DNA of 64,000 bases from Capsicum annuum (taxonomy: Eukaryota > Streptophyta > Magnoliopsida > Solanales > Solanaceae). The notes beneath the pieces were generated by a model. It was given only the letters and a program-made list of their open reading frames with translations. It was not told where the DNA came from and did no database searches. The position numbers and the translations under genes were made by a program. Numbering within the stretch: position 1 is the first letter of the stretch; each line of letters opens with the position of its first letter. This document shows, in pieces, positions 10,909-22,690 of the stretch. The stretch lies in NCBI RefSeq assembly GCF_002878395.1, contig NC_061115.1, positions 89,880,080 through 89,944,079 of the forward strand. Reading direction: 5' to 3'.

Positions 10909-13900
10909 TGATGTCGCCCAAATTACACCTCATAAAAAATTATAACACAGTTTCTTGTCAAAAATAGAACCCAACAACATTGGGGTCGATCCATAATGAA
11001 TAGGACAAAAATTTATCATGAGATTGCTGATGTAACTGGAAAGTGCAGAAAGTAAATGAGGGGTTTGTAAGAATAGTAGTAATAGTAATGATACTTGGAC
11101 AAGCAGGGTTGTTATCAATATAAGTTGATCACTAGGATTATGTCCCCCCTGACTTCTTAACTCAGTAGACTTATCGTTCTCATCAAACTATCTCGGTGCC
11201 TTCCATCCAGAATTTAAGAAGTTGTGTATCACCTGGCCATTTCTCGTCCTTGGTTTGGGTGAATTTCACTCATCTCATCTCAGTTTCAGAGTGTCGCAGT
11301 GCTAATCCTTGTTCTAAATCCTAGATTAACTATCTCCTCTCAATCTCAAGTTAATTGGATGAAGATTGGTAGCTTCAAATTATTGTTGAGATTTTTTTTC
11401 CTAATCTCAACCTCTCACTCAAGTTAGTATCGAATAAAATTGGGTTCCTAATGTTTGCAACCATTTCAAAAGCTATTAATATGAAAGAAATCACAATTCA
11501 TGCAAGAACATCAATTTAGAAAGACTTTGCTCGTCTTCTTGTTTGTTAATCCATTATGGTTCTCATAACCCTAGTAATAGGGTTTTTGATCATAATTGTG
11601 AGAATACACATATAATTCATAATTTAAAGCATATAAATAATCTAACTATTAAGATAAATGAAAATTGAAATCACGAAAATCAAACCCTAATAATAAAGAA
11701 CAAAGATTTCAAGATCAGAAATGTATCTCAAAACTCAAAACATCTCAGAACTCAAAATAATGTAATAAGTGTATAGAGTGCATAAACTAATAATGAAACA
11801 TCCAATGGGTATTCATAGATATATCAGAAAACCTAGCCTAAACAAAGTAGGAAATCAGAGTTGGCACCAACCTACGACCCTACTAACAGACCGTAGGTAG
11901 TACCTATGAGGCATAAGTTGGTCGTATGAAATAAAGAAAACTTTAGGCTTCAAAACATCTACCTATGAGGGGTACATATGGGGTTGTGGGTACTACCTAA
12001 ACCTTGTAGGTAGTCTTCGTAGGAATCAGGATAAGAAATCAACTATCAGAACCTCAGGACTACGACCTATGGACCCAGCCTATGGCCTTGTAGGTACTAC
12101 CTATAGCCCGTAGGTAAAGCTCGTAGGTAGCCTTCCTTCTACTCTTCATCACTTTTTGCTCCTTCTCTGCTCCAAACTCTATTTTTATGCAAAACCAACA
12201 TAAAAATACATCACATCTAACAAAAGTACCTAAGTACTTGCATAATTCCCTTATTTTAAGCATCGAAAGTTCCATGAAAGAATGGCACATCAGTTCCAGA
12301 CTTGAACCATAACTCATATCATCATTACCAGAGTTGAACACAGACTCATATTATCATTTGCTTGAATCAAACCAGTATTAATATCATTAATTGCCAAACT
12401 CAATCTTGAACTAATATCATCTCCTAAGAACTAATCTAGAGTAAAGTGTAATGTATCTAAACCTCATCGAGCTAAATAATGTAAATCAAGTAATGCTAAA
12501 GTCCTATTGAGTTTACAAGGAATTAACAACAATTTTGGCCTAAAGTAGGCTAGATAGGCCAACTTCTAATCCCAAAATTTGTTCTAAGGAAATTTCTACC
12601 CCAAACTAGGATAAGATATCTAATTTCATTACTAGATATTTAATAAGTCACTTAAAGATCAACTTAAATATAGATTAGTTAAGTTAATTATGTTTAATTA
12701 TAGTTCCATAATCAGCTAAAAGATCCAAAGCATACTAAATATACCTCTAAAACCTAATTCACATAACAAAACAACCATAATATCATAATCATAATATAAT
12801 TAAGCCCAATCTAAGAGGAAGGTAAGCCTAGCATACCTGAATGCTGAAGAAATCCCATAGAAGTTTGCCAAATCATCAGTTTTTCCTTTTGAGAAACATC
12901 CAAATAATTCCACAATATCAAAAAGGTAATCTACTCATAAATACAAGAACAACAGTATATATAATGCATTTTTTATTCTTCAGGTCCAAAGTTGAGTCAA
13001 AATACCATGTGGGAACTGCATGCTGAATCGTTCTATTAAAATCATCAGCATTTCCCTCTATGCTCAAGGATCCTATGCTTAAAATGGGTAAATTCTGAGT
13101 CTAAATGATACCTCAATCTATTCAAAAAAAATCTAGGTATTTTAGGAATAAATTGAAGAGTTAACCAACAATTTAATGGAAATATCCAAGATATCGATGA
13201 GGAAATATCCAAGCTCACAAACACCCCCAAAATCTCCCAATGAATACTCTCCTAATTTTACACACTCTCTAGTTCTCTAAGCTCTTGAAACTTGTGGAAA
13301 ATAGGGTGAAAATCGATCAAAAGAGTCATTTGATGGACTTCTAGGTGCTGCTTAAGTGGTGTCATTTAAGCAGTCACCACTAAAGCAGATAAGTATCACT
13401 TAAGCGGTACCCTCTTGGGTTTGAACCTTCCGCTAAAGTGGACAATCATCCACTTAAATATCCTCCACTTTGTCTAACTAGGCTCTGCTTTAGTGACCCG
13501 ACTGGCAAGCCCTTGTTGCTTAAGCGACCTTTTAGCCATTTAAGAAGTCTTATCTAAAGCGACCAAAATATTATTTTAGCGGATACACCAGTTGGGTGAT
13601 GCACCAGCTGAAACTTGGAAATTCCATGTTTAGACCGACCCCTCAGAATTTATCTGAAATCCCGTATACGCAACAAACTATGCTAATCTATCAAATACAA
13701 TATTTTGGACTCCATAGCACCATCAACTTTCCTTTCAAAGTTGTATTAATGAAATATGGGCCCCACACCTAAGGGTCATTATTATCAAATTTTTACCAAA
13801 GCTCAAAATGAGTCTAGACTCCGTGTCACCTTTACTTTGCATTGTAGGGGACCAGATCCTTATGGAGAAAATTGTATATTTGGCTAGGCTTTTTGAAATT

Positions 13901-13987
13901 TATCCAAAACTAAAGGACATAACATAACAAGTTAGTTGTGATGGCAAGGTAAAAAGTATGATTAGGTGAGATTGCAAGTAGAGTATT
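10909..13987 (-). repeat. 5' LTR of the Athila-like element plus flank (outer edge unresolved)
   Basis: On the minus strand the LTR ends GGGCGACATCA immediately before the primer site. The region is non-coding. It contains repeated short motifs around CCTACGG/CCGTAGG (11870-12130) and a second cluster of CGCTTAAG-like motifs (13350-13600), both common in Solanaceae LTRs. I could not find the outer LTR terminus. The part above about 13300 may belong to another element. Short ORFs here are not supported. Confidence 0.5.
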
Positions 13988-14703
13988 TATTGTATCTTGT
14001 TTTGATGATGAGAAGATGACTACTAGGGACCAGGTCCTTGATGTTCAAGGTAACGGTACAATTGGCATGCATCTGCACGGTTTTTTTCCTCTTGTGTAAC
14101 AAACTACACAGGTGCTGCTTGTACTATTTAGAACACCTAGTCCAATTGTATTTGAACCCTAATAATCACTCAACTATAAAAGAAAAATAATGTTTCTCTA
14201 TTAAGCGGTTTTTGCAAATTCAAATGAGTCAAAAGGGAAAAAGGCAAAAACACAATTTTACCTCAACTTCTTAGTCTTTGTATGTTGATAGCGAAAACAT
14301 TCTTAAGTTATTTATTGGTTTATATTGAATTACTCATACTATAAAAGTAATGCTTTATTTTTTCTTTGATAGTGCTTAGGTAGAGTTTCCTAATCTTAAT
14401 AATAATTAGAGTTAATCATTGTTGAGGAGTCTTGCTAGAGTTGTCAAGTTCAGCTTGTAGTAGAGATATTAACAACAAGAAGAACCTAGAGTTAGGTTCA
14501 AGTCAAGTCTGTAATCAAGAGGTTGATTATAGTAGATTTTAGAGAGCTTGTGAGGGCAAGCGATGGCTTTTCCTCCTGGAGTAAATGTTCCTTTACTTTT
14601 AGTAAAGTTTTACCTTCCTTAGTACTTTACTGATTCATTTCCTATGACTGATTTTGAGGGACCTGGTCCCTCACTATGTGGTGCAACCTCCAAGATTTCA
14701 ACA
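13988..14703 (+). repeat. 5' LTR of the copia element
   Basis: This 716-bp copy begins TATTGTATCTTG, whose TA corresponds to TG in the other LTR, and ends TTTCAACA just before the primer site. It is clearly similar to 19945-20633. A GGGACC-GGTCC-type palindrome appears near each end (about 14016 and 14659). Confidence 0.85.
14175..14182 (+). promoter_or_regulatory. Putative LTR TATA box
   Basis: TATAAAAG lies about 190 bases into the 5' LTR, a reasonable place for the retroelement core promoter. The matching site in the 3' LTR has lost the TATA form. Confidence 0.5.
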
Positions 14704-14704
14704 A

Positions 14705-14717
14705 TTAGTATCAGAGT
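14705..14717 (+). other. Mutated tRNA-Met primer-binding site
   Basis: TTAGTATCAGAGT follows the 5' LTR directly. It differs from canonical TTGGTATCAGAGC by a G-to-A and a C-to-T. Confidence 0.75.
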
Positions 14718-14813
14718 GAGTTCACTGTAAATAGTTCACACCTAGAGTGTTTTGGTTATCATTGCTCTTCACTTGATCTGGAAAAGGGAGAAAAGGTTCC
14801 CTTTTATAAGAAA

Positions 14814-15150
14814 GTGACAACAGTTGGTAGAGCTATTCCAAAATCCTGGGAAAGTAAAGCAAATACCATCACTGAGAATGAAGTAGAGAGGAAGAAAGAA
14901 AAAAGGGAGAGATCATTTACATTGAAGGCTTTAGTCTCTGACTTAAGTGAGGAATACAATTATATTATTCTTCTAGCAATAACAATTCCTAGAGCAATAA
15001 AGAAAAATAGTTAGCTTAGAAAATGGGATGGCAAATTTGATATTTTTCACAAAGGTGGTAGTTCTAAAGATTTCATTAGGACTTTCCCAATGTAAAAAAG
15101 GAATCAAAATCCTAAAAAGTCAAGAAGAAAAGATATAGCTAGCTGTATAG
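14814..15150 (+). pseudogene. Copia gag remnant
   Basis: The translation contains IPKSWESKANTI, matching the IPKSWEAK..I block found in the middle of copia gag proteins, followed by a Lys/Glu-rich stretch. Only about 640 bp separate the primer site from the protease motif, where more than a kilobase is normal. Most of the N-terminal half of gag must therefore be deleted. The frame is closed by several stops after 15014. Confidence 0.6.
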
Positions 15151-15340
15151 TAAAAAAAGGTGTTGACTACATGGGAAAACTCCTCCTATAAATCTGAGAA
15201 AGATAAAGAGTATGGAAATGGTTTCATGCTGAAAAGGATGATAAGGAAATCACCTCTGGTTCCTTGTTTTCCCTATGGAAACTACTTAAGATAAAGAAGA
15301 AAATAAGGTAGCAAAAGGGGATTGCAGCAAAAACTAGTTT

Positions 15341-15692
15341 ATGGACAGTGGTTGTTCAAGACACATGACGAGAAGGATTGATTGTTTTCTTTCCTCCAAG
15401 ACACTTCAACAGGGTGGTGTATCTTTTGAAAATGGTAAAAAGAATTTATAATCAAGGTGTTGGAAGGATTGAAAAATCACCTCATCATGCAATTATAGAT
15501 GTGTATTATGTAAATAGCCTTAAGTACAGTCTCTTAAGTGTATCTCAAATTTGTGACAAAGGAAATCAGGTAAAATTCTCTTCTGATGGATATACTATAT
15601 CAAGCATGAAATCTAGAAAAATTATTCTTAAATCCAAAAGGATCAAAAACATGTATGTATCTGATCTGAGTCTATGGTTGATAAGGAATTAA
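15341..15692 (+). pseudogene. Copia protease motif and GAG-pre-integrase domain start
   Basis: MDSGCSRHMT begins at 15341, the copia retropepsin signature with catalytic Asp in D-S-G. A frameshift follows at once, and the next open frame (15378-15692) carries KYSLLSVSQICDKGNQVKF, a standard copia block before the GAG-pre-integrase domain. In the live element this enzyme processes the polyprotein. Confidence 0.8.
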
Positions 15693-15699
15693 CTTGTTT

Positions 15700-16794
15700 A
15701 AGTGTTCAAAATAAAGATGCTAATGTCTGGTACAAAAGACTAGGACATGTAAGTTCCTCTTTGTTAAACAAGTTAATTTCCATGGACCTAGTATGTGGCT
15801 TTCCAAAGATGAGATTTCCAGATTAAAAAGTTTGTGATGGTTGTGTTAAAGGTAAACAGACCAGATCCCCCTTCAAATTGAAGAAGCAAGTGAGTACTTC
15901 CAGACCCCTTGAAATGTTGTGCATGGATTTATTCGGACCTATTAAAATCCAAAGTAGATGAGGGAATAAATATATACTTTTTATTGTAGATGACTACTCC
16001 AAGTTTACCTGGACAATGTTTATAAGAACAAGGATGAAATATATAAGGTTCTAATAGCTTTTGCCAAGCAAATTCAAATGAAGCTAAATTGCAAAATTGT
16101 TAAATTCAGATCTGATCATGGAACTGAATTTGAGAATTCTCAAGTTGCTGAATTTTTTGCCGAGCATGGAATAAGTCATAAGTTTTTTTTCTCCTAGAAC
16201 TCTGTAGCAAAATAGAGTTGTTGAAAGGAAGAATAGAACATTCATAGAGATTGCTAGGACTATGTTGATTGATAGTGGTCTTCCAAAGAGTTTATGGGTT
16301 GAATCTATAAATATTACCTTCTATGTGACTAATAGGTGCTTGATTCACTCACTTTGAATAAGACTCCATCTGAGCTGGTATTTAATAGGAAACCTAAGTT
16401 AGACTGCTTCAGACCATTGGGGTGCAAATACTTTGTGTTGAACAATAATAAGAAAGAATTGGGAAAATTTGACTCCAAAAGTGATGAAGTAGTGTCTGTA
16501 GGCTACTTCTCAAAAAGCAAGGCTTACACTATTTTTAATAAAAGAACTTTATGTGTTGAAGAAAGTATTCATGTGATCTTTGATGAGTCAGGAAATAAAA
16601 TGAACTCAAGCGATGGTGAAGATTCAAATGTTGAAGAACCCATTCCTGTTCAAAGGGATGATATTGTTAAAGATGATGATCAATGGATAAATGATGCAGA
16701 TGAGAATGGTAAAAGCGATGGTGATCTTAGATCTCAGTCATATATCCCAACACTAGTGGAAGAACAACTAGAGAAAACTAGTCAAAATTCATAG
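15700..16794 (+). pseudogene. Copia integrase
   Basis: The order is WYKRLGHVSSSLLNKL (GAG-pre-integrase), CVKGKQTRSPFK, PLEMLCMDLFGPI with the first catalytic Asp, FRSDHGTEFEN with the second Asp, and RVVERKNRT with the catalytic Glu. A C-terminal domain is open at 16336-16794 (TPSELVFNRKPKL, then a family-typical acidic tail). Stops occur at about 15825 and 15958, with several frameshifts. Integrase inserts the cDNA into host DNA. All catalytic residues are still recognisable, but the gene is broken. Confidence 0.85.
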
Positions 16795-16919
16795 GAACCT
16801 GGTCCCAGTGGAATCAATCTCAAAAGGCAAAACTTAAGGTAGAAATCCTCTTATCCCCTTGAGAATCTAAGTACATATTTAAAACATAATTCCAAACAAG
16901 AGCTCAAACCAAAAATATT

Positions 16920-17980
16920 ATGATATTTTCAAAATTTTTATCCAAAATTGAGCCTAAGAATGTGAAAAGATCTTTAAAAGATGTTGACTGGATCAATGCA
17001 ATGCAAGAAGAACTCCAACCATTTGAAAGAAGCAAAGTATGGCATCTGGTCCTCAGGACTGTTGACAGAACAATTATTGGGACCAAATGGGTGTACAAAA
17101 ATAAGCAAGATAAGAGTGAAAATATTAATGGAAACAAAGAAGTCTAGTTGTTCAAGGGTATAACCAGGAAGAAGGGATTGACTATGATGAGAATTTTGCC
17201 TCTGTAATAAGAATAGAAGCAAATAAAACTCTTGTTGCATTCACTGCATATATGGAATTCGAACTATTTAAAATGGATATCAAAAGTGACTTTTTAAATG
17301 GAAACTTGAAGAAAGAAGTCTAGGTCAAACAACCACCAGGTTTCGAAGATATAGATTTTCCTCGTCATGTTCTTAAATTGGACAAAGCTTATTATGGTTT
17401 GAAGCAAGCACCAAGGTCCTGGTATGAGAGACTCTCAAAGGTTCTCCTAGAAAATGGCTTCAAAAGAGGGAAAATAGATAATTCTCTATTCTTAAATACC
17501 AGAGGTAGCAGCTTACTGATTGTTTAGATATATATTAATGACATAATCTTTGGAGATACTTCTGAAACCCTATGTAAAGAGTTTGCAATACTAATGAGGA
17601 GTGAATTTGAAATGAGTATGATGGCTGAGTTGAGCTTCTTCCTAGGGCTGCAGATTAAGCAAACTTTTTAGGGGACAATGATTTATCAAGTGAAGTACAT
17701 TAAGGATCTACTAAAGAAATATAGCATGGGAGATGCCAAGTCAGTAGATGCGTCTATTGGAACCAATAGAAAAATGGATAATGATAAATTAGGTCCTTCA
17801 GTAAATGAGACAATGTATAGAGGGATTATTGGATCCTTACTGTACCTCACTACAAACAAGACAGATGTTATATTCAGTGTAGAAATGTTTGCTAGATTTC
17901 AAGCCTTCCCAAAAGAGTCTTATTTGGAAGCTACAAAAAGAATTCCTAGGTATCTGAAGGGAACAAGGGGCCTAATCTAA
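16920..17980 (+). pseudogene. Copia reverse transcriptase
   Basis: Blocks in order are WINAMQEEL, GTKWVYKNK, GYNQEEGIDYDENFA, FKMDIKSDFLNG, LDKAYYGLKQAPRSWYERL, IYINDIIFG, FEMSMMAELSFFLGLQIKQ and YRGIIGSLLYLT. These cover a complete copia RT. The catalytic YVDD box reads YIND at 17531-17542, so the first catalytic Asp is replaced by Asn. A stop just upstream (17525-17527) sits where Gln is usual. At least one frameshift (about 17145) and stops near 17322 and 17670 confirm a dead copy. Confidence 0.88.
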
Positions 17981-17989
17981 TGTTCTCCC

Positions 17990-18474
17990 TCAGGAGACAA
18001 TTTTGACTTGGTGAGATATGTTGATGCTGACTATGATGGATATTTGGTAGATAGAAAAAGTAATTCAGGAATGGTATATTTTCTTGGCTCATCCTTAACT
18101 TCATGCGGATCTAAGAAGCAAAACTCAGTTTCTCTGTCTATTGCTGAAGCTAAAAATATGGATGCAGCTTCTTGTTGTGCTCAATTGTTATGGATCAATC
18201 ATCAATGAATGATTTTGGTATTGTCACATACACTATCCCTATGATATATGACAATAAAAATGCTCTAAATATGGCAAAGAATCCAGTGCAACACAAGAGG
18301 ACTAAGCATATTGATGTAAGACATCACTTCCTAAGAGACAATGTTGAGAAAGGGGCTATCTGTATGAAATTTTTCAAGATTGAGGATCAGATAGCAGATA
18401 TCTTTACTAAGGTACTTTACAAAGAACAATTTGTGAAGAACAGGTTGAAGCTAAGTCTGATCAAAATGACCTGA
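17990..18474 (+). pseudogene. Copia RNase H and pol C-terminus
   Basis: YVDADYDGYLVDRKSNSG holds the first acidic residues of RNase H, and SLSIAEAKNMDAASCCAQLL holds the second block (family form AEAEY). After a frameshift near 18205 come KRTKHIDVRHHFLRDNVEKG and QIADIFTKVL, the standard pol end. RNase H removes the RNA strand during reverse transcription. The last open frame stops at 18474. Confidence 0.85.
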
Positions 18475-18829
18475 CCTACTATATGAATCAGTGTTTCTCC
18501 ATAAAAATTAGCTATGATTAGGAGATAGGTATCCTTGGTAAAGTATGTATTTATTAGTATAACGTAGTACCATACCTTAACAAGTATACATCCATGGGAA
18601 CAACTTTGGAATAAAATAGATAAGGTATGCACAAAAATAAGAATTCACTCAAAAAAAGAGAGGGACATGGTCCAATCGCTCAAGTTAGTATCATAAATGT
18701 GCATGTTTTTCTTAAAAGCTGTATCTTTTCCCTTCTTATCAGAAAATTTACGTTATCCAAAAAGAGAAAGATAAGTCAATTTAAAATCAAACAAATCCTT
18801 CTCAAAAATCTTATCTTAGTATTAGCTCC

Positions 18830-19323
18830 ATGGACCCTGCTCAACTCAACTATCCTAACCATCCAACGACAAAACCTTTCTTCACCCACCTTTCTGGTGA
18901 AACTCCATCCCTGAAAACACATGATCCCTTTGATAGTGTAATGACCGGTGATGCATGGGTTGCTGAAAATTTTATTTTGCTATCACATAACATAAGAGAA
19001 AGTTTGGATGGTACCAAGAAACAAAATGGAAGACTGAAAACAAAGGTCTCTGGAGTAAAATCTTGAAATTCTACTAAAAATACCAGGATTCTAAGGGACT
19101 TGATCCCAAGAAAAAGTGAATATAGATATCAAGATGCTAATCAAAGGAAGATCTAAGGGTCTTTGCAGAACTTAGGAGTGAGAAGAATGATGAACTCAAG
19201 AAGAAGGTTACCAATGAGGTTCCGATCTTGAATAAAGATATTAGGACGCTAATCAAAGAGTTGTTACACTATCAGATAGCCTTACTTCTCCAAACCTTCT
19301 CCCCAAATTCTCCATCTTTTTAA
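18830..19323 (+). pseudogene. Env-like third ORF remnant of the SIRE-type element
   Basis: Between the end of pol and the 3' LTR is degenerate coding sequence. It opens with MDPAQLNYPNHP (18830) and runs to 19066. Another stretch (about 19153-19323) is rich in heptad-like Glu, Lys and Leu and looks coiled-coil. SIRE/Maximus elements are known for an env-like ORF in this position, usually with a coiled coil; its role is unproven. The region is too decayed to see a signal peptide or membrane anchor. Assignment rests on position and the coiled-coil character. Confidence 0.45.
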
Positions 19324-19944
19324 TTTCTCCAACCTTTATGGGTTTTATTATGGAATAGGAAATGTAAATATTACACTGCAATGATACCTCAACTGTGAAA
19401 TATAAATGATTTCTTATTTTTGGGCTCTTTATTTGGCTCTACTTTATTTCTAAAGTTGTTCTTCATGTTAATGTTTCCCCAGTGTCCATGAGTTAACTAA
19501 CTTGTTCTCACTATTACTTTTGGTTTACTACTTTCACTTTTCAATGATGCCAAAAGGGGAAATACTAATTTCATGTCGTAGGGGCCTGTTTCGGGTGATG
19601 TAAATGAAAATAGATATGTATGTCATGTTGATAGGAAAAAGGGTGTGATAGGCTACAAAAAAGGTATAAAGTCATATTAGCAGGGGGGAAGGCTGATTAG
19701 GTTGTGATGAGCTATAGAAAAAAGTATAAAGGTATATTGACAAGGGGAAGGATGATTGGTAATCTTTGTTATAAATTAACAACAAGGGACCAGGTTTCTA
19801 TGTTGTATGATGGTGGAAGCATGATGATTAAATGACAGGGGTAACATTTATCTTCAATAGTGGTAATCTCACTGATTAAATGTGATGAATTTGTTGATGC
19901 TCAAAACTCTGTGGTTGGTTTGTCATCATCAAAAGGGACAAAAT

Positions 19945-20633
19945 TGTTGTATGTTGTTTTGATGATGAGCAAATGACTACAAGGGACCAGGTCCCTTAAT
20001 TTTCTAGGCAACAATATAACTGGCATGCGTATGTACAGTTTTTTCCTCTTGTGTAACAAACTGCGTAGGTGTTGCTTATACTATTTAGGACACCTGATCC
20101 AATTGCATTTTAGCTCTAATAATCATTTAATTAAAAAAGAAAAAGAATATTTATCTGTCAACTGGTTTTTGCAAATTCAGAAGAGTGAAAAGAGAACAAG
20201 GCAAAAAACTCAATTTTTTCTCAAATTCTTAGTCTTAGTATGCTGATAGTGAAAACGTTCTTGAGTTGGATATTGGTTTGTAACTGAATTACTCGTACTG
20301 TAAGAGTAATGCTTTATTTTTTTCTTTAAGAGTGCTTAGGTAGAGTTGCCTAAGCTTGATACTAATTAACATTAATCAATGTTGAGGAGTCTTGGTAGAG
20401 TTGTCAACTTCAGCTTATAGTAGAATTATTACAAGAAGGAGGAACCTAGAGTTAGGTTCAAGTCAAGTCTGTAATCAAGAGGTTGATTATAGTGGATTTT
20501 GGAGAGCTTGTGAGGGAAAGCCGTGGTTTTTCCTCATAGAGTAAGAGGGTTTCCCCTTTAAATCAGTGTGTTCCTTTATTTTCAGCGAAGTTTTATCTTC
20601 CTTAGTGCTTTACTAATTCATTACCCGTCACTG
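19945..20633 (+). repeat. 3' LTR of the copia element, 3'-truncated
   Basis: It begins TGTTGTATGTTG after a purine-rich stretch (AAAAGGGACAAAA, 19931-19943) and parallels 13988 onward. Similarity ends near 20633, so the last 70 or so bases present in the 5' LTR are missing or replaced. No target duplication can therefore be read. Confidence 0.82.
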
Positions 20634-21374
20634 ACTAGTCTATGTCATATCGAGAGAAAGAAACAAGATGAGTTTCAGAAGGGAAGATTGGAAGTTGACA
20701 AAGTATTGAAGGAGATTATAAAGCATATGCACATCAGAGGTTGGATCAGGCAATGTGGCAGATTGCAGTCCAACAGGCCAATTTATATCCTTAGTGTCGC
20801 TACTTTTAATTTGTAGAAGTTCTATTGTATAACAAGTATGTATTGTTTTCCATTTCCTTTTACTGCAGCAAATTAGTAGTAGGATAAAGATGAGAGAGCA
20901 GTTAGTCCTATACTGCTCTATTTAATGATTGTTAAATTTTTTGGTTATGAATCCAAGATCTAATGTTAACCAAAAAGAGTTGATACTAGACAAGAAGAGT
21001 AAACTACCATGATTAACTTCACGTATAAATTCCTCAATAATATTATACTAAAGGCAATTTCTATGAATCCAAAGTAAAACTAATGACTAAACATTTGAGT
21101 AGGTTAATCATAAAATAATCTAACTTTTTTTATAAAGCAAAAATATTGGAAAGGAAAATTGAAATTTGAAATCAGAGAATAAATTGATCAAACAACAAAT
21201 GTGTATTAATGAAAGGTCACAGAGACTAAAGAAATTATAAAAATAATAAAAAATAAAGTACAAACAATAGGGGATCCCAAAGCTCAGACAATGTAGTAAA
21301 GCATAGGAAACTTATTTCTCTTCAAGTGGATCTGAATCCCCTAAGCTCAGTCAGTGTAATGAAGTATAGGAAAC
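20634..21374. other. Non-coding stretch, partly AT-rich
   Basis: No supported gene. A near-perfect tandem duplication of about 60 bp, containing GGAAACTTATTTCTCTTCAA, has copies at about 21280-21340 and 21341-21400; the second overlaps the 3' end of the exon-like ORF that follows. Confidence 0.5.
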
Positions 21375-21571
21375 TTATTTCTCTTCAAATGGATCTGCCC
21401 CATCAAGAACGGGAAGACTTAACAAAAGGGTAAGCATCAAGTTGTCCTTTTCCATATCCTCTAAAATAGGGATGACAAAAATTTTGGCACAATTATCTCT
21501 GAGTACCTTTCGCATTCTGCCAAATGATGAACGCCTCAAAAATGGAAAGAGTAATGACACCCCATCCCTGA
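21375..21571 (-). pseudogene. Possible terminal exon of an unidentified host gene
   Basis: The minus strand has an open frame that enters from a good splice acceptor (pyrimidine-rich tract then ATATCAG, ending about 21572) and runs to a stop at 21375. It encodes VSLLFPFLRRSSFGRMRKVL, then an Asp/Glu-rich and Leu-rich end (..LPVLDGADPFEEK). Composition looks protein-like: alternating hydrophobic and basic residues, no low complexity. I do not recognise the family. The internal ATG at 21560 is unlikely to be the true start. It could be the last exon of a minus-strand gene whose other exons lie upstream, or a gene fragment. Confidence 0.35.
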
Positions 21572-21572
21572 T

Positions 21573-22134
21573 ATACTACGAAGAAATTAAGAAAAGTATA
21601 TGAGTTTTAAGAAAGTTAGTACCATTAATTATTACTTTAAACTAGAACATTTTACTTTGAAAAATCTTATAAAGGAAAACGTAAAAGTAGAAGAGCAGCA
21701 AAAAAGCATTTCTGATAAGTGAACTTCAACAGCGCAAATGAACAAAAAGTTTTGCCGACTGATTCAAGATGAAAAGATTGAAAAAGCCTAAAATAATAAA
21801 GAATATAAGATGATAAAAAATGCTCTCATAATAAAAGTCTACAAACAATATGACTGTACAAAAGAAATTCGATGCATTTCATTGATTACTAATTGAAATT
21901 ACATCCAATAGCCTGAAAAGAATAACATAATCAAAGAATATGCATCTTATTTCCAGAGAAAGAAGGCCTTACAAGGATAAAGGGCATAATGATACACTTT
22001 AAGCCCTAAGAAATTCATAACTGGGAGAAATTTATGATGCACTGTGATTGTATAAGTTCATCAGTACCAAAAAGTTGACAAGATGAAAGTCATAAAGGAT
22101 GTGGTCCTAGATTCAAGGACTACTGATGAAGTAA
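21573..22134. other. Intergenic or intronic AT-rich stretch
   Basis: No supported coding or repeat signal. Base composition is like the flanks of the two minus-strand exon-like ORFs on either side. Confidence 0.4.
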
Positions 22135-22225
22135 AGGGAGTTTCTTAAAGACACCACCATGCCCATCCTCAGCTTCACTCCCAACTTCTTTTCCCTTTTT
22201 GAAAAAATCCTTAGTAGTTTATGAG
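22135..22225 (-). other. Short exon-like minus-strand ORF
   Basis: An open stretch of about 29 codons follows an AG at about 22226. It encodes DFFKKGKEVGSEAEDGHGG followed by a short tail and a stop near 22135. It may be an exon or a chance frame. It matters only because it shares strand with 21375-21571 and 25198-25303. Confidence 0.2.
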
Positions 22226-22690
22226 AAAAATGAAATTAAAGATAGAGACAAGGACAAGGTGGGAGTTGAGGAAAAAGCATACCATGAGCCTAAAAGATAG
22301 CCATGGTAGAAGAGGAAGTTGATAGCATAAGAACAACATTACCTTATTTGTTCTGAAAAACATAGTGGAACAACTCTTGTGAACGAGAATAAAGGTACGA
22401 GCACAAAGTATTTATAGGCAAAAGATGTGCTTGTAAGGGTGTATATTAAAAAGGATAGATAATAGAAGAAACTTACAAGTAAAAGAAAAATATGGGATGA
22501 AAATATTCCTCGGGCTTTTCAACCATCATTATGATGCTTCAAAAGACGGGAATGAATGACTTATGTATGAAGCACTAATTAAAAGACATTATTTATTTGC
22601 TTCAGAAGAAAGACATTATTTGTTTGCTTCTGAAGAAAGATATAACTTTCTGAATGCTAAATAACTAAAAAAGATATAAAAATAATAATA
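22226..22690. other. AT-rich stretch before the viral insert
   Basis: Non-coding. A direct repeat of about 30 bp (AAAGACATTATTT-TTTGCTTC) occurs at about 22583 and 22611. No viral primer-binding site is recognisable, so the viral junction is placed near 22690 from the first coding signal only. Confidence 0.4.

Larger units (their letters stand above)
13988..20633 (+). mobile_element. Degenerate Ty1/copia element, SIRE/Maximus-like
   Basis: Two LTR copies (13988-14703 and 19945-about 20633) bound a gag-pol remnant in copia order (protease, integrase, RT, RNase H) followed by an extra 1.4-kb 3' region with an env-like coding remnant. Pol blocks such as FEMSMMAELSFFLGLQIKQ and the extra 3' ORF point to SIRE/Maximus. 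Gag is mostly deleted, many stops and frameshifts are present, and both LTRs are eroded, so the element is dead. Confidence 0.88.

Noticed and set aside
12060..12341. 93-codon minus-strand ORF in the Athila-like LTR
   Set aside because: It overlaps the palindromic motif cluster and shows no protein family feature.
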